DNA from: Syntrophomonadaceae bacterium
GTDB lineage: Bacteria > Bacillota > Syntrophomonadia > Syntrophomonadales > Syntrophomonadaceae
Reading direction: 5' to 3'
Assembly (NCBI GenBank): GCA_012729715.1
Contig: JAAYCQ010000038.1
Coordinates: 1-38,593, forward strand
DNA length: 38,593 nucleotides
The translations under genes were made by a program, and so were the position numbers. Shown here piece by piece: positions 8,238 to 14,928 of this stretch (position 1 is its first letter; the number at the start of each line of letters is the position of its first letter). The notes under the pieces are model-generated. The model was not told where the DNA came from and made no database searches. It was given only the letters and a program-made list of their open reading frames with translations.

Positions 8238-9473
8238 TCAATTACTATTTGGGGATATATTTATGGGCTGCGTAGTAGCTATATCTTCTATAGCCTCAAC
8301 TGAAATCCGCGCTCGTAATATGGGGTCACTGGGACGAGAAAGAATATCAACCCGGGATTCGCTTATTTTAGTATTATCGCCCATTTTCCGAGCCAGTGTT
8401 TTCATAGCCCGCTCCTGGGCTAACTTAACTGCTTCTTTTTCGGTAAAATCACGGGTTTTCTTAATTTTCTCCTTTAGTTCTACCTGAAAAAAGCCAAAAT
8501 CGCCCAGGGGACTTTTTACTATCCTTTTCTTTATCTTTTGCTCATAAAGATTATAAGTCTTTTCCCTTTGACCTTTAACCAAAAATGTTTTCCAGGGCGT
8601 TTCAATATATATTTTTCTTAATTTCCTGCCGCTTAAAACCAGCTTTTCTTCATGTAGGCGGCATTCTCCGTAGCCTTCATGCCACACCCGGGCTTTAACC
8701 TGCCCCCGTGCCCTTACGGTGTATGGTTCCTCCTGTTCCTCTTCTTTCTCCTCCTCGTCATTGTTGACTATATAAGGACTTTTCTCGGGAAAAACAACAC
8801 CTGATATGAGAATATCACCTTTCTTAACTACATCTCCAGGTTTGACATTGGCCTGGCCATCCAGGGCTAGTACCTCCTCAATCACCCCGTCCCGGGTAGC
8901 TACTATATGGCAGGGACCGCTGATATCGGTTTTGGGTAGAATTTTTTCTACCACCTGGATTCGGGCCTTGACCCCGCGAATGTCCAGTTTAACATAACTC
9001 AGTTCACCAAGGTCCCGCAACATAGCTTCTTCTGCTTCAATGCGGCTGAAATTCCATTTAGCCGCTCCCTGATAAACTCCGTGTTTGGCTGCAGTAAGTA
9101 ATATCTTGCTGGACTCCACCTTTTTATTGCCATCAACCTCTACAAACCATACAAATGAGGACATAATATAAAGGGCAAGAATGAAGATTAATGCCCCGGT
9201 GAAAAACCCCATCCTTCTGCGGAACAGGTTACGATAAAAAGGCAGTCCCTGTTTTTCCCTTACATCCAGCTCATAATCATTCTCTTCGCTAATCGACTGC
9301 AGAGCTTTTAGGCCGCTGGTTCGAACCTTAAAATTCAAATCATCGCCGTTTTTTTTAATATCCCATATATATATCCCCCGACTGGACGCCATATTGATAA
9401 TTTTTTCCTGATTTTTACCCTTAAGGGCAACCTTTATGGTTCCACCTACCTGATCAAATAGCTTATTACCCAT
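8238..9473 (-). CDS. yqfD: Sporulation protein YqfD
   Basis: YqfD belongs to the SpoIV-related family made in the mother cell under sigma-E in Bacillus; its exact biochemical role is not settled. The 411-residue protein has a cytoplasmic N-terminal domain (residues 1-85), one clear membrane helix (about 90-112, ending in SSFVWFVEV), and a long extracytoplasmic region. The sequences YVKLDIRGVKARIQVVEK and GDVVKKGDILISG are typical of the family. An acidic low-complexity insertion (EEEKEEEQEEP) interrupts the C-terminal half. The start follows GGGAGGAAAGC. It is paired with yqfC 12 bp upstream, as in other spore formers. Confidence 0.93.
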   Translation of the reverse strand: MGNKLFDQVGGTIKVALKGKNQEKIINMASSRGIYIWDIKKNGDDLNFKVRTSGLKALQSISEENDYELDVREKQGLPFYRNLFRRRMGFFTGALIFILALYIMSSFVWFVEVDGNKKVESSKILLTAAKHGVYQGAAKWNFSRIEAEEAMLRDLGELSYVKLDIRGVKARIQVVEKILPKTDISGPCHIVATRDGVIEEVLALDGQANVKPGDVVKKGDILISGVVFPEKSPYIVNNDEEEKEEEQEEPYTVRARGQVKARVWHEGYGECRLHEEKLVLSGRKLRKIYIETPWKTFLVKGQREKTYNLYEQKIKKRIVKSPLGDFGFFQVELKEKIKKTRDFTEKEAVKLAQERAMKTLARKMGDNTKISESRVDILSRPSDPILRARISVEAIEDIATTQPINISPNSN

Positions 9474-9485
9474 GCTTTCCTCCCG

Positions 9486-9764
9486 TTAGTCCATATACTT
9501 TATAGCCAGCACCTCACCGGTAACTTTCATTTCATCAGCCATCAGAGCCTTAATCTCCAGCTCATTTCCTTCAATCTCCAAATAACCGCGGCTCAGGTTT
9601 ACCCGCAGGCGGTTAAGATTATATTCAATAACCCCCCTGTGGTTCTCAATATACAGCTCATTTCTGCCAACTAGCGTTACCCTGGGTAAGTCCAGCACAA
9701 GGTCCCTGGGTATATCCAGAAATTCTGCCATAGCCTGCCGGATAACATCTTTACGTTTCTCCAT
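9486..9764 (-). CDS. yqfC: Sporulation protein YqfC (YabP/YqfC family)
   Basis: This small 92-residue protein of the YabP/YqfC family is co-expressed with YqfD during sporulation. Family features are RDLVLDLPRVTLVGRNELYIENHRG, a beta-rich core, and a conserved end near VLAIKYMD. I chose the ATG at 9762-9764, which follows GGGGGTG by five bases; an upstream in-frame start at 9788 would add eight residues without a better ribosome-binding site. The sequence CATATATT upstream, on the coding strand, resembles a sigma-E -10 element, but no convincing -35 partner is visible. The gene is probably first in the long minus-strand operon, since two terminators lie just upstream. Confidence 0.9.
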   Translation of the reverse strand: MEKRKDVIRQAMAEFLDIPRDLVLDLPRVTLVGRNELYIENHRGVIEYNLNRLRVNLSRGYLEIEGNELEIKALMADEMKVTGEVLAIKYMD

Positions 9765-9841
9765 CAAGGCACCCCCAATTCTTTTCAAGCTTTATTTAGC
9801 ACCTTCCATTCAAATATATGTCATAAAAACACCGTACATTC

Positions 9842-9878
9842 AAAAATAAGACCCTCTCCCGTAAAAGCCGGGAAAGGG
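9842..9878 (-). terminator. Rho-independent terminator (distal of a tandem pair)
   Basis: CCCTCTCCCG (9852-9861) pairs with CGGGAAAGGG (9869-9878), with a single mismatch. On the minus strand the hairpin is followed by a U-rich stretch made from AAAAATAA at 9842-9849. It lies between the small membrane-peptide gene and yqfC, isolating the yqfC operon from upstream transcription. Confidence 0.75.
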
Positions 9879-9880
9879 CC

Positions 9881-9912
9881 TTAAAAAACAAAACTCCGGG
9901 AAAATCCCGGAG
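9881..9912 (-). terminator. Rho-independent terminator (proximal of a tandem pair)
   Basis: A perfect eight-base-pair stem (CTCCGGGA at 9894-9901 with TCCCGGAG at 9905-9912) has a three-base loop. On the minus strand it is followed by a long U tract from positions 9881-9893. It is the stronger of two consecutive terminators and lies 45 bp after the stop of the small membrane peptide. Confidence 0.85.
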
Positions 9913-9956
9913 GCTATTAAGAGAATAGACAGGAAAATAGACGCGGACATGTAGAG

Positions 9957-10073
9957 TTAGTAAAAGGATACAGCCACAATTCCCACCAGAAATGATAAAA
10001 TAACTACCCCTACTATAATTATGACCGCCGTTTTTTGTTTTTTATTTTGCATGCCTCTATTCATAAAACTCAT
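9957..10073 (-). CDS. Small single-span membrane peptide, 38 residues
   Basis: This short frame encodes a basic, polar N-terminus (MSFMNRGMQNKKQKT) followed by one hydrophobic segment of about 23 residues (AVIIIVGVVILSFLVGIVAV) and a three-residue tail (SFY). The ATG is preceded by AAAGGGGTGAAGG at good spacing. It is flanked by its own terminators downstream and by the terminator of the candidate RNA upstream, so it looks like an independent transcription unit or a read-through product. The architecture resembles very short Firmicute membrane peptides such as Prli42 (the stressosome anchor) or DUF4044 proteins, but the sequence does not let me assign either. Confidence 0.65.
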   Translation of the reverse strand: MSFMNRGMQNKKQKTAVIIIVGVVILSFLVGIVAVSFY

Positions 10074-10160
10074 AACCTTCACCCCTTTAGAGCCTAATTA
10101 AATTACATTTCTATCATTATCATACATTTAGAGCCGCTAATTCAAGCTTAAAGATAAATT

Positions 10161-10193
10161 AAAAAGCCCGGCAAACGTATTTGTTTGCCGAGC
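10161..10193 (-). terminator. Rho-independent terminator of rpsU / candidate RNA
   Basis: GCCCGGCAAAC (10166-10176) pairs with GTTTGCCGAGC (10183-10193) over 11 positions, one being a G-U wobble on the minus strand. The loop is six bases. The minus-strand transcript then reads UUUUUAAUUU. It closes the rpsU/candidate RNA unit. Confidence 0.85.
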
Positions 10194-10360
10194 CTGTTTT
10201 CGGTTTTAAGTAACCCCCGTACATTGGTTAAATGGTCGCTGCCTTTACTCTACCCATGTCCTGCGGACCGGTTACTCACATTCTTTATACATCCCTTACC
10301 ATTATTACAAATTGTTTTACTCAGCTGCTCGGGAAGGTATTTCTGAAAGACTGACCATAT
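10194..10360 (-). ncRNA. Candidate structured non-coding RNA downstream of rpsU
   Basis: About 165 nt between rpsU and its terminator contain no coding frame but look structured. On the minus strand AGTAACC (near 10277) pairs with GGTTACT (near 10211), a seven-pair stem enclosing about 55 nt. Inside it is the hairpin GTCC-GCA-GGAC, then ATGG and CCAT flanking a purine-rich stretch with GTAGAGTAAAGGCAGCG. Upstream, ATAC..CCC can pair with GGG..GTAT around another arm. Conserved-looking unpaired purine motifs are typical of ligand- or protein-binding RNAs. The raiA motif of Clostridia is one known RNA to compare; I could not confirm that identity. It may be processed from the rpsU transcript, as I see no separate promoter. 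Confidence 0.5.
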
Positions 10361-10362
10361 AT

Positions 10363-10539
10363 TTAGAATTTCTTTTTCTTACGGGCAGCTTCAGATTTTT
10401 TCTTTCTCCTGATGCTTGGTTTCTCATAATGATCATGTTTTCTAATATCCTGCATAACCCCCGATTTCTGGCAAGAACGTTTAAATCTCTTTAGAGCACT
10501 ATCAAGGGATTCGTTTTTTCCTACTTTTACTTCGCTCAT
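10363..10539 (-). CDS. rpsU: 30S ribosomal protein S21
   Basis: S21 is a small basic protein of the 30S platform, near the anti-Shine-Dalgarno region of 16S rRNA. The 58-residue product reads [19 protein letters not shown] at the start, then KRSCQKSG and [20 protein letters not shown], and ends in a lysine cluster; all match the family. The ATG follows GGGGAGGG. In the Bacillus order yqeY follows rpsU; here that gene is absent and the candidate RNA takes its place. A sigma-A-like promoter lies just upstream. Confidence 0.96.
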   Translation of the reverse strand: MSEVKVGKNESLDSALKRFKRSCQKSGVMQDIRKHDHYEKPSIRRKKKSEAARKKKKF

Positions 10540-10584
10540 TGTTTCCCTCCCCTCATCCGACTAGGCTGAAATAAATACCCATAT

Positions 10585-10614
10585 ATTTTACTATCATGTA
10601 GCCGTTTAAGTCAA
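10585..10614 (-). promoter_or_regulatory. Sigma-A-type promoter of rpsU
   Basis: On the minus strand TTGACT (10609-10614) and TAAAAT (10585-10590) are separated by 18 bp, about 46 bp before the rpsU start. The -35 lies three bases from the HIT gene stop codon, so rpsU has its own promoter right after that gene. Confidence 0.7.
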
Positions 10615-10616
10615 GT

Positions 10617-10961
10617 TTAGCCCGGAGGCCAGAGCATTTCTCTGCCACCCAGCAGGTGATAATGCAAGTGCATAACCTCCTGTCCACCCATGGTACCACA
10701 ATTATTAACCAGACGATATCCATCTTTGGCTATTTTTTGCTCCTTGGCTATTTGCGCAGCTATTACTTGAATATGACCCAGAAGCGATTTATCAGTATCA
10801 CCAATGTCGTTGAGGGAAGCAATGTGTTTTTTAGGGATTAAAAGAACGTGCACCGGAGCCGAAGGATTAATGTCCTCAATAGCAATAAGCATTTCATCTT
10901 CGTAAATTACTTTGGATGGTATGTTTTTTGCTGCAATTTTGCAAAACAAGCAATCCGACAT
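10617..10961 (-). CDS. HIT family nucleotide-binding hydrolase (HinT-like)
   Basis: Members hydrolyse adenosine phosphoramidates and related nucleotidyl conjugates. The 114-residue protein has the histidine triad MHLHYHLLGG (H98, H100, H102), preceded by the conserved N-terminal CLFCKI and HVLLIPKKHIASL segments, and ends in the WPPG tail typical of the HINT branch. The ATG lies about 10 bases after GGGGGTGA. In many Clostridia this gene lies between mtaB and rpsU; here it keeps its place beside rpsU but is separated from mtaB by the two-component system and two other genes. Confidence 0.95.
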   Translation of the reverse strand: MSDCLFCKIAAKNIPSKVIYEDEMLIAIEDINPSAPVHVLLIPKKHIASLNDIGDTDKSLLGHIQVIAAQIAKEQKIAKDGYRLVNNCGTMGGQEVMHLHYHLLGGREMLWPPG

Positions 10962-11023
10962 GCTAATTTAGTCACCCCCTCCGGTAAAATCTCCAGTTGC
11001 ATGGATAGATGTAGCTTGTATTC

Positions 11024-11052
11024 ATTTTATCAAATAATAGGACTAATACCAA
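11024..11052 (-). promoter_or_regulatory. Sigma-A-type promoter of the HIT gene
   Basis: On the minus strand TTGGTA (11047-11052) and TAAAAT (11024-11029) are separated by 17 bp, about 60 bp upstream of the HIT start codon. The spacing and -10 are good, the -35 moderate. Confidence 0.6.
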
Positions 11053-11338
11053 ACTTCTTTTGTGGGCAAATTGCGATTGGATGATAAAGGATGCTTGAAT
11101 GATTCTTACATATTTCCTACCCAACAGCCTAACATAACCGTTTTTTTTACATGTAACATTTTTTTCTTATCTTATTATAACGAACGGTACATTATAATGA
11201 GGTTGAGCTTATAATACACTGCTCCAGAACAATGTAAGAATTTCTTAAGAAATTTATCCGGTTTTTTGTTAGCCTTGCCCATTAAGGTATAGCTAGGTTC
11301 TTGGGTTTACGATTTATTGAATGAAGGGTGGTGATACT
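11053..11338. promoter_or_regulatory. Divergent intergenic region with a 16-bp palindrome upstream of the two-component system
   Basis: No gene is visible here. On the plus strand two TATAAT hexamers (11193-11198 and 11210-11215) could serve as -10 elements for the response regulator gene, but neither has a convincing -35, as expected for an activator-dependent promoter. The first sits within the palindrome CATTATAATG. A perfect 16-bp palindrome, AATTTCTTAAGAAATT, lies at 11239-11254, 24 bp after the second -10. It is a candidate operator for the response regulator itself or another dimeric regulator. The ribosome-binding site of the regulator gene closes the region. Confidence 0.45.
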
Positions 11339-12040
11339 GTGGAAAAACAACGGGTCCTGGTGGTCGATGATGACCGGGAAATTGTTAACGCCATCGCTAT
11401 CAACCTCCGGAATGAGGGTTATGAGGTAATAAAGGCCTATGATGGATTACAAGCCCTCGATATTATCAGCACCCAGAACATACAGTTGATTATCCTGGAT
11501 GTGATGATGCCAAAACTGGATGGGCTATCTGCAACCCTGAAGATTCGTGAAGAGAAAAACATTCCTATAATCATTTTATCGGCCAAATCCGAAGATACAG
11601 ATAAAATACTGGGGCTTTCCATGGGCGCTGATGATTATGTTACCAAGCCTTTCAATACCATGGAGCTTATGGCTCGGGTCAAGTCGCAGTTAAGGCGCTA
11701 TCTGCGCCTGGGGGATGTCAATGTCACTAACAAGGCCAACCTCCTGCAATCGGGCGGACTGTGTTTTGACCTGGAAAATCATACCCTGACGGTTGATGGC
11801 GAACCAGTTAGATTGACCGCCACGGAAACGAAGATTGTGGAGCTATTAATGCGTTTTCCCGGGCGCATCTTCCCGGCTGAGGAAATTTACCAGCGGGTCT
11901 GGGAAGAACCGGCCTACAAGGTGGAAAACACCGTTATGGTACATATTCGCCGTATCCGGGAGAAAATCGAAATAAACCCGAAAGAGCCTAAATACTTAAA
12001 GGTGGTATGGGGCATTGGATACAAAATTGAAAAAATCTAA
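11339..12040 (+). CDS. OmpR/PhoB-family response regulator
   Basis: This is a DNA-binding response regulator of 233 residues from the chosen start. The receiver domain (about 1-120) has the acidic pocket VVDDD, the phospho-acceptor D54 in IILDVMMPKLDG, and the switch residues in IIILSAKSED and YVTKPF. The C-terminal winged helix has LTATETKIVELLMRFPGRIF and VMVHIRRIREKIE, ending in VVWGIGYKIEKI. I chose GTG at 11339 because GGGTGGTGA lies just before it; an in-frame ATG 18 bp earlier lies in that ribosome-binding region. The kinase gene overlaps its end by 26 bp. The target genes are unknown. Confidence 0.93.
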   Translation: MEKQRVLVVDDDREIVNAIAINLRNEGYEVIKAYDGLQALDIISTQNIQLIILDVMMPKLDGLSATLKIREEKNIPIIILSAKSEDTDKILGLSMGADDYVTKPFNTMELMARVKSQLRRYLRLGDVNVTNKANLLQSGGLCFDLENHTLTVDGEPVRLTATETKIVELLMRFPGRIFPAEEIYQRVWEEPAYKVENTVMVHIRRIREKIEINPKEPKYLKVVWGIGYKIEKI

Positions 12041-14063
12041 ACCGTTTACAGCCTGGCTGTGCTTTTTTCTGGCCGTTAGTATTATGATCGGCCTGCTAAT
12101 TACTGTTTTCGCTGGGTTAGGGTACTCAGGAGGAAATTGGGAGGTCTTGAAGGCTCCTTTTACTGATTATAAAAACAGCACTGCCTTCAAGCAGCGGACA
12201 GCTGACTATTATGGGCGGCTCTTCTCTTTGGTAGCCGATCCTTCAACTTATGATGCCGGCTACATAGAAACAACTAAAAGATTCCTGGATAATGAGGGAG
12301 AAAACCTGAAGTATTATGCAGTTAACAAAAATAACAACTTTCTAGTACAGAATATCACGCCGAAGCCGTCTTCTCTTTCTGATTCAGGAAAGACACCGGC
12401 CTTACCTGCCGGATATAGCTACTGCTGGTATTTTGATGGGGAAAAGCTGCGGGTGATTGACCATGGTGAACCAATTGATATACAGAGACGGGACAGCAGC
12501 TATCAGGGAATATTTCATGGTTATAAGTACAACATTACTCCCATCTATTTGTCTAATATCCAGGTCATGCTGGCAGTCAAGGATAACCTGGTGGAAAACC
12601 CGTACGCTCATTCCAAATATTATGGCGATCAACAGTTCCTGTCTATCATCGGCTGGATTTATACAGGCCTCCTGGTGTTGGGATTGTTGTTGCTGGTCTT
12701 TGCAATAATCAATCGTCCATCCAAGCGCGAATTTGACCGTAAGCTGGCCTCCTGGATGGGTCAGATGTGGATGGAAGTTAAGCTAGTTTTTTCCCTCCTG
12801 GTTCTAATGTTTTTTGGGGGAGTTGCCTATTCTTATTATCCAGGTTGGGACGATCCAGTCCTGGTAGACATATTGCTTAACGCTACCTTAACCAGTTGTA
12901 TGATAATTGCTTGCTTCTGGTGGTTTTACCTTATACTCATTGACCTGATTGTCCACGGCAAAGGCTTTTTTACCCACAACGCGATTAACTCCCTTTTAAC
13001 CGGGTACAAAAAATACGAAAAAAGGTATCCCTGGCAAAAGTTGATGCTGAAACGAGCCTATATGCTGGTGGCAGCCGAAGCGGTTCTGGCTATAATATCG
13101 GTTATCTTTGTATTGACAGCCCTCGGTTCCGGTGGGTCGGCTTTATTGCTGGCTTTCCTGATAGCCGGTGCCGGCATATACCTTATTTACCGGTATCTAA
13201 AGCGCTACGAAGAAACCATAAGCGATCTAGGTAACCTTATGGATCATATTGAGCTTATCAAAAATGGTGATATGGGCACCAAGTTAGAAGTTGCAGAAGA
13301 TGCCGACATTTACCCTGCCGTACAAAACCTCAACTACATTCAGGAAGGTATGGGCATTGCCGTAGCCGAGAAGATGAAATCCGAACGCATGAAAATTGAT
13401 CTTATTACCAATGTATCACATGATTTAAAAACCCCGCTGACATCTATTATCAGCTATGTTGATCTGCTGAACAAAGAAGACGGTCTGCCCGAACATGTAA
13501 ACGATTACATTAAAATTCTGGCCCAAAAGTCGGAGCACTTGAAGAACCTGATTCAGGATTTATTCGATTTGTCCAAGGCCAGCAGTAACAACCTGCCGTT
13601 GGATATGGAGACAATCGATTTAGCCCGTCTGGCTAAACAGGCCTTGGCGGACATGGAAGAGCCGATTGCTGCCTCTGGTCTCACTTTCCGGATTAATATT
13701 CCTGATGAACCCATATACATCATAAGTGATGGCAAAAAATTATATCGGGTCCTGGAAAACCTGATTATGAATACCCTAAAGTATTCTCTTTCAGGCTCAC
13801 GAGTATTTGTTGATTTAACCGTGGACAGTAAAGAAGTACTGGCCACCATCAAAAATACGGCCAACTACGAAATGACCTTCGATGAAGATGAAATACTGCA
13901 GCGCTTTGTGCGTGGAGACAAATCTCGAAGCAGCGAAGGATCCGGACTGGGACTGTCCATTGCCCAAACCTTCACCGAGGTTTGCGGTGGCAAGTTTTCT
14001 GTAAAAATCGATGGCGATTTGTTTAAAGTTGAACTGCGGTTTGAAACAGGGTCTGAAAGTTAG
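12015..14063 (+). CDS. Membrane sensor histidine kinase
   Basis: The 682-residue kinase has TM1 (12-35), an extracytoplasmic sensor region (about 36-207), then five more hydrophobic helices (208-233, 254-276, 286-316, 347-368, 373-394). A HAMP-like linker, the dimerisation box LITNVSHDLKTPL (phospho-acceptor H469), the N box NLIMNTLKY (582-590) and the G2 box GSGLGLSIA (642-650) follow. The usual G1 box DxGxG is replaced by IKNTANYEM, a variant found in a VanS-like group of Firmicute kinases, so it is not evidence of decay. Start codons are TTG at 12015 or 12027, inside the regulator gene, indicating coupled translation. The stimulus is unknown. Confidence 0.92.
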   Translation: MDTKLKKSKPFTAWLCFFLAVSIMIGLLITVFAGLGYSGGNWEVLKAPFTDYKNSTAFKQRTADYYGRLFSLVADPSTYDAGYIETTKRFLDNEGENLKYYAVNKNNNFLVQNITPKPSSLSDSGKTPALPAGYSYCWYFDGEKLRVIDHGEPIDIQRRDSSYQGIFHGYKYNITPIYLSNIQVMLAVKDNLVENPYAHSKYYGDQQFLSIIGWIYTGLLVLGLLLLVFAIINRPSKREFDRKLASWMGQMWMEVKLVFSLLVLMFFGGVAYSYYPGWDDPVLVDILLNATLTSCMIIACFWWFYLILIDLIVHGKGFFTHNAINSLLTGYKKYEKRYPWQKLMLKRAYMLVAAEAVLAIISVIFVLTALGSGGSALLLAFLIAGAGIYLIYRYLKRYEETISDLGNLMDHIELIKNGDMGTKLEVAEDADIYPAVQNLNYIQEGMGIAVAEKMKSERMKIDLITNVSHDLKTPLTSIISYVDLLNKEDGLPEHVNDYIKILAQKSEHLKNLIQDLFDLSKASSNNLPLDMETIDLARLAKQALADMEEPIAASGLTFRINIPDEPIYIISDGKKLYRVLENLIMNTLKYSLSGSRVFVDLTVDSKEVLATIKNTANYEMTFDEDEILQRFVRGDKSRSSEGSGLGLSIAQTFTEVCGGKFSVKIDGDLFKVELRFETGSES

Positions 14064-14653
14064 ACGTTCGTTGTTTGAACCCGACCGATTTTGCCGTAGG
14101 TTTTGCTAACATCCTTAACTGTCATGTTAACTCTACTGCCCAACAGAGGTTTTAACTCGACCAATTCCCTACGGGGAATGATAACGGTAATAACTAACCG
14201 GTCGTTTCCGTTAATTCCGTAACCCTTAAAGGTGGTCACGGAATAACCCAGAGTACGAAGTTGATCGGCCAACTTTATCCCCTCTTGCCAATGCTTGTGA
14301 ATGCTGACCTCCAGGGTACCCAGAGCCAGTTTGTTCTCGATTAGACTTCCCAGGTAGACCCCGCCTAACCTACCGGCAGCAAAGAATACCAGGAATACCA
14401 GGCTGGAAGAAGTAGCCAGGCATTTAAAAGCCAGAGCAAATATCATGGCATCTATAAAAGTGGTCACGTAAACCAGCTTCATAACCCTCTTGGTTAGAAG
14501 TATGGTTTTCAAATTACCCAGCGTGGTACTCAGCAGATTCAATCCAAAAATAGCCACCAGGTTTAAGATTTCTATCTGGTAAACCCCAATCATGCTAAAT
14601 AAAACAGTTACAGGTGTTATCAGGTTTTGCCATAGAGCATTAATGTAAATCAT
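14060..14653 (-). CDS. UPF0316/DUF2179 family membrane protein
   Basis: The protein has three hydrophobic helices in the N-terminal half (about 10-105), with an RVMKLVYVTTFIDAMIFALAF-type segment and GRLGGVYLGSLIENKLALG, then a cytoplasmic DUF2179-like alpha/beta domain (about 110-197) with LRTLGYSVTTFKGYG. The family function is unknown; DUF2179 domains resemble small nucleotide- or ligand-sensing folds. I chose the ATG at 14651-14653 (197 residues) because GGAGGTGA precedes it by eight bases. Its stop codon overlaps the kinase stop by four bases in convergent orientation. An 11-bp hairpin lies just upstream. Confidence 0.85.
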   Translation of the reverse strand: MIYINALWQNLITPVTVLFSMIGVYQIEILNLVAIFGLNLLSTTLGNLKTILLTKRVMKLVYVTTFIDAMIFALAFKCLATSSSLVFLVFFAAGRLGGVYLGSLIENKLALGTLEVSIHKHWQEGIKLADQLRTLGYSVTTFKGYGINGNDRLVITVIIPRRELVELKPLLGSRVNMTVKDVSKTYGKIGRVQTTNV

Positions 14654-14683
14654 ATATATTTCACCTCCAAATCCGCAAATCAA

Positions 14684-14717
14684 AAGCCAGGTACGTTAAA
14701 AAAGCAGTACCTGGCTT
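14684..14717 (-). terminator. Strong hairpin between the exported-protein gene and UPF0316
   Basis: AAGCCAGGTAC (14684-14694) and GTACCTGGCTT (14707-14717) form a perfect 11-bp stem with a 12-base loop. On the minus strand it is followed by UUUGAUUUG, a modest U tract. It lies 31 bp upstream of the UPF0316 start. It may terminate transcripts of the upstream gene or act as a 5'-leader attenuator; the sequence does not decide which. Confidence 0.5.
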
Positions 14718-14782
14718 ATTATCTTAATACTAAAGTTAAAGAAAACTTTGGGTATTGATGCCCCTTTCTGCATTATTAATAG

Positions 14783-14794
14783 TTAGACGTCTAA
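14783..14794. promoter_or_regulatory. Perfect 12-bp palindrome, possible operator
   Basis: TTAGACGTCTAA is a perfect palindrome in the 212-bp gap between the hairpin at 14684-14717 and the exported-protein stop codon. Its setting in an otherwise AT-rich, gene-free stretch suggests a binding site for a dimeric regulator of UPF0316. The rest of the gap shows nothing else I can name. Confidence 0.25.
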
Positions 14795-14928
14795 TTGTAA
14801 CTATTTGTTCCTTTAGATGAGGTTCTTTATATCTTTTATTTTCCTGGGGATTATCCGTAGAACTTGACCGAATTTTTAAGTAACCTGCCTTCATCCGACC
14901 TGCTGATCCCATGAATCTCCCCGTCCCT

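Noticed and set aside
12015-14063. Histidine kinase as a pseudogene because the DxGxG box is missing
   Set aside because: The frame is intact, the N and G2 boxes are conserved and the same substitution is common in related Firmicute kinases.
14684-14717. The 11-bp hairpin as part of a tRNA or riboswitch
   Set aside because: No further paired elements or conserved loops are visible around it; a terminator or attenuator explains it more simply.
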